Source: Clostridia bacterium (GTDB lineage: Bacteria > Bacillota > Clostridia > Christensenellales > CAG-138). Taken from it: a DNA stretch of 52,469 nucleotides. The position numbers were made by a program, and so were the translations under genes. The notes below the pieces were generated by a model that saw only the letters and a list, made by a program, of their open reading frames with translations, ran no database searches and was not told where the DNA came from. Shown one piece after another: positions 47,349 through 52,469 of the stretch; the stretch's first letter is position 1; every line of letters starts with the position of its first letter. The DNA is taken from NCBI GenBank assembly GCA_017619735.1, contig JAFZRT010000038.1, positions 1-52,469 on the forward strand, written 5' to 3'.

Positions 47349-48755
47349 TCAATGGATGTTTCGTCCCTCCAGTATCACCTGTGTTCCGGCGATGAACTTG
47401 TAGTTGGAGGTGCTGCCCGTGAGCTTTACCGCGGTGTACCCCGTGATGGGGGTCTCGCCCTGACGGATGATGCCCGTCATGGGCGATCTCGACGTGTTGG
47501 CGCCGGAGCCGTCCGGGTCGCCGCCCATTATCCTCTCCGCGATCATGAAATTGCGGTACGGCTTCTTTATGTGCAGCAGCGTCATCGCCCTCTCGGGGAA
47601 TGTGCAGTTCATGGTCATGAACGGCGCGAACGAGGTGTTGTAAGTGCTCTGTCCGTTTACGAAGATCTTTACCGTCGTTCCGCCGGACATGCCGCCCAGA
47701 ACCGTCACCCGCAGCTCGTCGCAGCAGAACGCCGCGCCGCCGGAGTCCTTGTCGATCTCGATCGACTGCACCGGTTCGGCGACGGTGACGGAGTTCAGCG
47801 GCTCCCACTCGCTCTCGTAGGCGAGCATGCGCCACGTGTAGCGCGGGGGATCGGCGACGGTGCCGTCGCCTTCGTGCGCGTCAGCGCAGATGTACGCCTT
47901 GCCCGTCGAGGGCGTCAGCGCGAGCCTGCCCGGCTCGCCCTCCGTCGAGGCGGTCGGCGCGGTCTCCAGTATGAGGGCTCCGTCCGGTATGGAGGCGATC
48001 AGCTCCGCAAGCGTCGCCTCACGCGCGGCTTCGGCGGCTGCGCGCGCGGTCTCCGCCGTACGCCTTGCCGCCTCGTTCCGCTCCCTCGTCTCCTCGGCGG
48101 TCTCCCTCGCCCTTTCGGCGTTGATCCTCGCCGCCTCGAGGGATATCCTCGTCGATTCGTTCGACTGGCGCAGCGCCTCGTTCGACTGGCGCACCGCCTC
48201 GTTGGACTGGCGCGCCGCCTCGTTGGCAGCACGGGCGCTTTCCGCGGCGATCCTCGCGGCCTCCGCGGCGGCCCTTTCGGCCTCCGCCGTCTCGACGTCC
48301 TGCACGAGCCCCGCCAGCAGCGGGAACATCGGCGCTGCGGGCAGCGTCTCGCCGTTCAGTATCGCCCTGCGGCAGGTGAAGTTGAACTTCGCCGTGGTGA
48401 CGAGCACGCCGCAGTCAGAGACGTCCTGCGGGTCTTCCTCCTCGGAGGAGTAGAGCTGCAGTTCGCATTCGACCATGCCCGGCGCGAAGGACGCGGGGTT
48501 GAGGTCGATCGTCAGCTCGTTCCCGTCGGCGGTCACGGAGCCGTCGTCGGAGGACTGTACGGAAATGCCGTTGGAGTTGGAGAACACCGCCATTATCAGC
48601 AGGCCGTCCATATCGACCGCCTCGCCGTCGTCGGTGAGGGTGAGGAGGAGGCGGTTGCCCGTATCCCCCTCCACCACCTCGAAGGGCCTTATCGCGACGG
48701 GCCTTTTGAGGTCTATCGCGGCCTCGAATATCTTCAGGAGAGGAGACTCGGCCAT
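47349..48755 (-). CDS. BppU-like phage fibre/baseplate protein with heptad-repeat stalk
   Basis: A 468-residue structural protein starting at ATG 48755, which overlaps the end of the preceding gene by 22 bases. The N-terminal ~130 residues resemble the BppU attachment domain (IDLKRPVAIRPFEVVEGDTGNRL, given in part as IDLKRPVAIRPFEVVEGD; VDMDGLLIMAVFSN). A stalk of about 80 residues (170-255) is a coiled coil of seven-residue units such as ARQSNEA; three units at 48157-48219 are nearly identical in DNA. The C-terminal ~190 residues are strand-rich and probably form the trimeric tip. It would bind a host surface receptor. Confidence 0.75.
   Translation of the reverse strand: MAESPLLKIFEAAIDLKRPVAIRPFEVVEGDTGNRLLLTLTDDGEAVDMDGLLIMAVFSNSNGISVQSSDDGSVTADGNELTIDLNPASFAPGMVECELQLYSSEEEDPQDVSDCGVLVTTAKFNFTCRRAILNGETLPAAPMFPLLAGLVQDVETAEAERAAAEAARIAAESARAANEAARQSNEAVRQSNEALRQSNESTRISLEAARINAERARETAEETRERNEAARRTAETARAAAEAAREATLAELIASIPDGALILETAPTASTEGEPGRLALTPSTGKAYICADAHEGDGTVADPPRYTWRMLAYESEWEPLNSVTVAEPVQSIEIDKDSGGAAFCCDELRVTVLGGMSGGTTVKIFVNGQSTYNTSFAPFMTMNCTFPERAMTLLHIKKPYRNFMIAERIMGGDPDGSGANTSRSPMTGIIRQGETPITGYTAVKLTGSTSNYKFIAGTQVILEGRNIH
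48157..48219. repeat. Three tandem 21-bp units in the fibre gene stalk
   Basis: Units at 48157-48177, 48178-48198 and 48199-48219 share TCGTT(C/G)GACTGGCGC and encode one coiled-coil heptad each. A more diverged unit follows. Confidence 0.85.
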
Positions 48756-50020
48756 GCTGCGCCTCCGTGTATGCCGTGGCTCGCGCCGCCGCCGTGCTGC
48801 GAATAGCCGTAGGCGCCGCTCGGCATGAACCTTTCGTAAAGGTCGCGGTAGTCGACCTCCGGCATGTTGTACTGCACCTGCCAGCGGCGGATCCTCCACT
48901 CGCGGTCGCCGCTCGTGAAGAAGAGATACCGTTCGGAGGCGGACAGCCCGTTGAGGTACCGCGCGTAGTCGGCGTAGCTGTAATCCTTGTCAAGGTAGGA
49001 GAAATCCCCGTCGTACCAGACGCCGTCGAAGTACGCGCCGTTCTTGTTGTGCCCGTAATGCGGGCCCTCGTCCGAAGCGCCGCCGGCGTTTTCGCCGGAT
49101 CTTCCGGATCTGCCGGAGCCGCCGGACCTGCCCGATCCCGAGCGCGCGCCGTACTGCGCGGCGAGGCGCATCGCGGTCTGCTCCTTCTGCGCCTTCAGCG
49201 TCATCGCCGTGCGCCGGAGCTCCGCTTCCATGCTCTGCATGGCGTTGAGCGCCTTGTAGAGGTATTCCGCCATGGAGGCCGTGTACTTGCCCTCCAGCCC
49301 CATGACGTCGGAGGCGACGTCGTCCATCTCCCTCGACTTCATCGAGGAGAGATAGCTGGAGCCGCCCATGCCGCGGGCGTAGGCGTCCGCGTCCAGCTCC
49401 GCCATGTTCGTCCTGCCGGCGCGCCGCCTTGCGGCGATGGCCGCGTCGATGGCCGGGCGGAGGAAGCTTTCGAACAGCCCGTAAAGCTCCGAATAGCTCG
49501 GTATGCTCGTAACCCCGTACCCGCGGAGGCGGTCGTAGAGCTTCGTGTAGAAGCCCGCGAGCTCCTCGTCGAGGTCGGGCGCGGAGGCCTGAGTGCCGCC
49601 CTCGTCGTTCGCTTGCGGCTCGCCTCGGCCGGGCAGCCCTCGGGAGGGCGTCCCGCTTTTACCGCTGTCGGCGCTCTCATATCCCTCAAAGAGGCCGTCT
49701 TCGCCGCTCCCGCCGTTTTTTGTCGTGAAAAGGGGATCTTCGCCTGTACCCCTTGACAGCTTTCTGTTTAGGCGATCCGCGGGGTCGGCGGTCATTCGCC
49801 TCGTGTCGTATTTCGTCGCGGGGCGTCCTTTTTCGCCGGGAGCCCTTGACGGTTTTCGGTTTAGACGTTCCGTGCCGATACGGGATCGCTCCGCCGCGCT
49901 CTGCGGCTCCTGCCCCGAGAAGGGGCCCGAGTCCGACTCGCGGCCCGGACGCTCGTTCCCGGGGATGTCGTCATAGCGATCCTTATCCTTGCGGGCGGTC
50001 CCGAAGACTGATATCTTCAT
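48734..50020 (-). CDS. Phage structural protein of unknown function (adaptor or internal protein)
   Basis: A 428-residue protein between capsid and fibre genes. The first ~150 residues are low-complexity and charged, with an internal duplication (ERLNRKPSRAPGEKGRPATK against DRLNRKLSRGTGEDPLFTTK). The middle (about 150-290) is helical (LDEELAGFYTKLYDRLRGYG, MAEYLYKALNAMQSMEAELRR), then a Gly/Ser/Arg linker (GARSGSGRSGGSGRSGRSG). The C-terminal ~110 residues are Tyr-rich (YSYADYARYLNGLSASERY). Position suggests a head-tail connector, internal virion or tail-spike adaptor. I do not recognise a family. The start ATG 50020 lies 19 bases after the capsid stop. Confidence 0.7.
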   Translation of the reverse strand: MKISVFGTARKDKDRYDDIPGNERPGRESDSGPFSGQEPQSAAERSRIGTERLNRKPSRAPGEKGRPATKYDTRRMTADPADRLNRKLSRGTGEDPLFTTKNGGSGEDGLFEGYESADSGKSGTPSRGLPGRGEPQANDEGGTQASAPDLDEELAGFYTKLYDRLRGYGVTSIPSYSELYGLFESFLRPAIDAAIAARRRAGRTNMAELDADAYARGMGGSSYLSSMKSREMDDVASDVMGLEGKYTASMAEYLYKALNAMQSMEAELRRTAMTLKAQKEQTAMRLAAQYGARSGSGRSGGSGRSGRSGENAGGASDEGPHYGHNKNGAYFDGVWYDGDFSYLDKDYSYADYARYLNGLSASERYLFFTSGDREWRIRRWQVQYNMPEVDYRDLYERFMPSGAYGYSQHGGGASHGIHGGAAWPSLLS

Positions 50021-50039
50021 GCTTCGCCGCCCCCCTCCG

Positions 50040-51242
50040 TCAGGATACCGTATGCTCGATCTTGACGAGCCAGAGGTCGTTCAGCACGACCGCGGCGTAG
50101 GCGGTCACCTTTGCGCCGACCGTCGCGCGCTGATCGAGGGGATCGGAGGAGCCGCCGGAGCCGTGGGGCTTGACGATGAGCTGCACCGCGCCCCTGCCGT
50201 CCACGTCGACCACGCCGTAGGCGTCCCTGCCGAACACGAGCGTCGCGTGCACGTCGGGAGCCGCCTTGGTGGAGGCGTCGGCGGCGCCTGCGTCGTTCGA
50301 CCAGACAATGTCGTTCGCGCTGAGGGTCGCCGCGGCGGAGAGCTTGACCGTGTTGGTCGCCTCCGTAAAGGAGCCGGTCGAGGCGAGAGTGTACTCGGTC
50401 GAGCCGATCATGATCTTGTTGCCGCCCTTGGAGAGGTACGCCTTCTCCGCCTCGGTGGGATCGTTCTTGAGCACGAAGGTCGCGGAGGAGCTGGTGTTCG
50501 CCTTGACGGCGTTGAGCACGCTCTGCGAATAGACCTTCGCCTCGGTGCTCTCGACGAATACGACGCCGTAGAGACGGCCGATCTCGCCGGAATAGATGGC
50601 CTCCGAGTTCTGGTACGTGGAGACGTTCTTCCAGTTCGCGTCGTTCTGCAGGTCGTAGGTCGCGTCAGGGGAGCAGATGCAGACGAAATGCGGCGTGCGG
50701 CCGTCGTCCGCGAAGGGGCGCGCCTTGTTCTTCTTGAGCGTGCGCACGGCCTTCCTGATCTCGTCGACGGTGAGCTTCTTGGTCGAGTCGAGAGCGGCTC
50801 GGTCGGCCGCGCCGCCCGCGTACTGCACGTTGGTCGTGGAGCACATGACGTCCCTCGTGACCCACTCGACGACGGTGCCGATCTGCTCGCCGAGGAGCTC
50901 CGCGGAATCGTTTATCACGCTGTCGTAAGCGGTGAGATCGAGGAGGTCGGATACCTCCACGTAAGCGCCGTACTGCTTTACGGTCGCCTCGACGTCAGTC
51001 TGCGAAAGGGACTGACCGGTGGGCGTTTCGCCCTCTGTCAGCCCTTCAAGAGCCAGATTGGGGTCGAATAGGTTCCATCTGCGGAAATTGACCTTCTTGC
51101 CGCTGTTGCGGGGGATGGGTCGCTTCTGGCCGAACTCCTGATGCACGAGCTTCGTCTTCGCGCTCTCGAGGAGCTGCCTGTCGTAAAAAGTGAAGGGGTA
51201 GTTGGCCCCCATGCTGCCTGTGGTGTTGATGATCGTTGACAT
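50040..51242 (-). CDS. Major capsid protein, N4-gp56 family
   Basis: A 400-residue capsid subunit of the N4-gp56 family (HK97 fold). The pattern is FYDRQLLESAKTKLVHQEFGQ, IPRNSGKKVNFRRW, ALEGLTEGETPTG, VKQYGAYVEVSDLLDLTAYD and LGEQIGTVVEWVTRDVM. The C-terminal third has a variable inserted part (about 270-330, STEYTLASTGSFTEATNTVKL, given in part as STEYTLASTGSFTEA) and a final strand VLNDLWLVKIEHTVS. No protease gene is near, as is usual for this family. The ribosome site is AAAGGGCAAAAG, moderate. It lies 30 bases after the scaffold-like gene. Confidence 0.92.
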   Translation of the reverse strand: MSTIINTTGSMGANYPFTFYDRQLLESAKTKLVHQEFGQKRPIPRNSGKKVNFRRWNLFDPNLALEGLTEGETPTGQSLSQTDVEATVKQYGAYVEVSDLLDLTAYDSVINDSAELLGEQIGTVVEWVTRDVMCSTTNVQYAGGAADRAALDSTKKLTVDEIRKAVRTLKKNKARPFADDGRTPHFVCICSPDATYDLQNDANWKNVSTYQNSEAIYSGEIGRLYGVVFVESTEAKVYSQSVLNAVKANTSSSATFVLKNDPTEAEKAYLSKGGNKIMIGSTEYTLASTGSFTEATNTVKLSAAATLSANDIVWSNDAGAADASTKAAPDVHATLVFGRDAYGVVDVDGRGAVQLIVKPHGSGGSSDPLDQRATVGAKVTAYAAVVLNDLWLVKIEHTVS

Positions 51243-51272
51243 TCTTCTTTTGCCCTTTCTTTATTTTGTGGT

Positions 51273-51860
51273 TCAGCCGAGCCGTATCCTTCTGCCGTCG
51301 GAATCGGCCCTCTTCAAAAACTTGCCGAGCTTGCGGAACTGCTCGCGCGACATGCCCGCGTAATCGACGGGCGAGCTTGCGGCGCCGCCCGTCCTCATGG
51401 GCACGGGACGGCGGACGGGAGCGAAGATCTCCTCCGCGTCGGCGCGCGGCTCCTCCGGCTCTTCGGGAGCCGCGGGTACGGCCTCCCATTCGCGGACGAG
51501 AGCGTCCACGAGCTCGTCCTCATCGACGTCCTCCGCCGCGCCGAGGCGCGCGAGCATTGCGCGTCCCAGTCTCTCCGCGGGACCGACTGCGGGTGCGGCC
51601 TCCGCCGCGGGATCGTCCGCGGCGGGATCGTCCGCAGGATCGCCGTGCGCAGCATTGCCGTCCGCAGGACTGCCGTGCGCAGTATCGCCGTCCGCAGTAT
51701 CGCCGTCCGCAGGACCGCCCACCGCTCCGTCGGTCAAACCGGCCAGTATCGCCTCGAGCCCCTTGAGGGCTTGATCGCCGTGCGCAGGACTGCTGTGCGC
51801 AGGATCGCCGTCCGCAGGACCGCCGTCCGCAGGACAGCGCTTAATGGTCTTGTGCTTCAT
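51273..51860 (-). CDS. Acidic scaffold-like protein with pentapeptide repeats
   Basis: A 195-residue acidic protein starting at ATG 51860 with AAGGAGA upstream; longer frames run across the promoter. Residues 9-28 and 49-73 are pentapeptide repeats of (P/T)A(D/H)GX, separated by a helix-like segment (QALKGLEAILAGLTDGAVGG). An Ala/Pro/Asp linker, a helical part (AERLGRAMLARLGAAEDVDEDELVDAL) and a C-terminal basic tail (SREQFRKLGKFLKRADSDGRRIRLG, given in part as EQFRKLGKFLKRADSD) follow. Position directly before the capsid gene, acidic character and basic C-terminus fit a scaffold, whose C-terminus binds coat protein in P22. No protein family was recognised. Confidence 0.7.
   Translation of the reverse strand: MKHKTIKRCPADGGPADGDPAHSSPAHGDQALKGLEAILAGLTDGAVGGPADGDTADGDTAHGSPADGNAAHGDPADDPAADDPAAEAAPAVGPAERLGRAMLARLGAAEDVDEDELVDALVREWEAVPAAPEEPEEPRADAEEIFAPVRRPVPMRTGGAASSPVDYAGMSREQFRKLGKFLKRADSDGRRIRLG
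51642..51836. repeat. 15-bp repeat tract encoding (P/T)A(D/H)GX in the scaffold-like gene
   Basis: Four units at 51777-51836 and five at 51642-51716, split by 60 non-repeat bases. Some adjacent units are identical in DNA, for example the unit GTCCGCAGTATCGCC, so copy number may vary. Confidence 0.8.
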
Positions 51861-51960
51861 TTCTGTCTCCTTTTCTCGAAAAAATGTAAAAAGAAACAAG
51901 CGGCTGCCGCACGGGGACCTTCCCCCGCCGCGGCACTCGTCAACGCTTGTCTCTATTACT

Positions 51961-51989
51961 ATTATAGCACATTCGTTCGCATGTGTCAA
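51961..51989 (-). promoter_or_regulatory. Strong sigmaA promoter of the phage cassette
   Basis: Minus strand consensus -35 TTGACA (51989-51984), 17-base spacer, extended -10 TGC-TATAAT (hexamer 51966-51961). All elements match consensus. Leader about 93 nt, GC-rich in part. No operator or repressor gene is visible next to it. Confidence 0.9.
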
Positions 51990-52080
51990 CGGTTCAGAGA
52001 ATTATTTTGCAATTATTCTCCCGTTGGTGGATTCAGCCGACCGTCCGAGAGCTTCCCCCGCCGACGGATCGGCATAAAAC

Positions 52081-52140
52081 GCCGAGGGGGAGAAGCCGTT
52101 TGGATAAGCGCACAGCTTTTCCGCCTTCTCCCTTGGGTGG
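52081..52140. repeat. Dispersed intergenic repeat, copy A
   Basis: Begins GCCGAGGGGGAGAAGCC and contains AGCGCACAGCTTTTCCG and CCTTCTCCCTTGGGTGG. About 85% identical to 52391-52447. Resembles the short intergenic repeats common in gut Clostridia. Confidence 0.8.
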
Positions 52141-52145
52141 GTTTT

Positions 52146-52310
52146 GAGCCGGTCGCGCTCAGCGATGACGAGCATCCGGTGGATGGTCGTCAAGGCGAAA
52201 AACGGGCGGCAAGGTCCGCCCCGGGAAAAGAGCCGGTCGCGCTCAGCGATGACGAGCATCCGGTGGATGGTCGGCAAGGCGAAAAACGGGCGGCCGGGTC
52301 CGCCCCGGGA
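52146..52310. repeat. Tandem pair of 84-bp units
   Basis: Unit 1 52146-52229, unit 2 52230-52310 (shared part 81 bases). Both begin GAGCCGGTCGCGCTCAGCGA and share GATGACGAGCATCCGGTGGA; they differ at about four positions plus three bases at the end. No spacer-like variable part is present. Confidence 0.9.
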
Positions 52311-52390
52311 TCGGCTGCTGTTGCTTGCACCACTTCCCGGCAGCCCCCCTCATCAGTCAGCCTCGCATCAGCTCGGCTGACAGCTTCCCC

Positions 52391-52447
52391 GCCGAGTGGG
52401 AAGCCTTTTGGATGAGCGCACAGCTTTCTGCCTTCTCCCTTGGGTGG
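52391..52447. repeat. Dispersed intergenic repeat, copy B
   Basis: Begins GCCGAGTGGGAAGCC and contains AGCGCACAGCTTTCTGCC and TTCTCCCTTGGGTGG. Beyond it the window ends in GAGAAGGTGGCGGCGTAGCC, which can pair partly with the preceding CTTCTCCC, so the element may fold. Confidence 0.8.
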
Positions 52448-52469
52448 AGAAGGTGGCGGCGTAGCCGAC

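Larger units (their letters stand above)
51861..52469. other. Non-coding right flank with promoter and repeats
   Basis: This 609-base stretch has no supported gene. It contains the cassette promoter (51961-51989), two copies of a 57-60 base dispersed repeat (52081-52140 and 52391-52447) and a tandem pair of 84-base units (52146-52310). Short open frames across the repeats on both strands translate to low-complexity, repeat-derived peptides and have no ribosome site. Confidence 0.7.

Noticed and set aside
51961..51989. Start of the scaffold-like gene at 51989
   Set aside because: That codon lies within the -35 of a consensus promoter whose start site is downstream; ATG 51860 has a proper ribosome site.
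52146..52310. Possible CRISPR array or repeat-encoded protein
   Set aside because: Only two units, 84 bases each, directly joined with no variable spacers; the reading frames across them are low-complexity and lack ribosome sites.

Overview
The window looks like a chromosome segment of a high-GC, endospore-forming Clostridia (probably an uncultured gut Oscillospirales- or Christensenellales-type organism; this is inference). The basis is a spoIIP gene with a sigmaE-like promoter, Firmicutes gene pairs (M24 peptidase-efp, tandem degV with DUF1836, a CD1247-domain protein), dockerin-bearing secreted proteins, strong AGGAGG ribosome sites and many TTGACA-N17-TATAAT promoters.

Layout. 1-3307 (-): the str operon, rpsL-rpsG-fusA-tuf, with tuf cut by the window edge. 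3463-5987 (+): prs and rarA. 6007-18444: three large secreted dockerin proteins on the minus strand (an S8 protease, a choice-of-anchor J/BIG2 protein and a class 3 lipase-like protein), with a MacB-type ABC transporter on the plus strand between them. 18488-20139 (-): nicotinate phosphoribosyltransferase and a two-cluster ferredoxin-like protein. 20277-22248: a GT2 glycosyltransferase converging on spoIIP. 22503-27611 (+): M24 peptidase, efp, CD1247 protein, S41-like lipoprotein, MATE exporter. 27685-30207: two DegV lipid-binding proteins divergent from a DUF1836 protein. 30232-34395 (+): a lipoprotein, a PLP aminotransferase, an IMPACT-family protein and ilvE. 34458-37402 (-): aroA and a trifunctional chorismate synthase-chorismate mutase-shikimate kinase fusion. 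37528-40022 (-): two unrecognised cytoplasmic proteins in one operon. 40175-42157 (+): a flavodiiron protein with a flavin reductase domain and two rubredoxins.

42219-51989 (-) is a compact phage-derived cassette behind one strong promoter: scaffold-like protein, N4-gp56-type major capsid, an unknown structural protein, a BppU-like fibre, NlpC/P60 endolysin, putative holin, large terminase and P22-like portal. There is no recognisable integrase, repressor, replication gene, tail tube, tape measure or small terminase. A host-type EamA transporter with its own promoter and terminator sits on the opposite strand between holin and TerL, where the small terminase and packaging site would be expected. 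The last 500 bases are non-coding repeats.

Genes that work together: prs makes the PRPP used by the nicotinate phosphoribosyltransferase. aroA plus the fusion cover shikimate to prephenate. Both aminotransferases handle amino acids or keto acids. DegV proteins would feed fatty acids to a kinase encoded elsewhere. The dockerin proteins presumably bind cohesins encoded elsewhere. The best candidates for something undescribed are the tail-less capsid cassette, the two-gene unknown operon, and the dockerin module nested inside an Fn3-like domain of the protease. All boundaries and functions were read by eye; no database search was possible.
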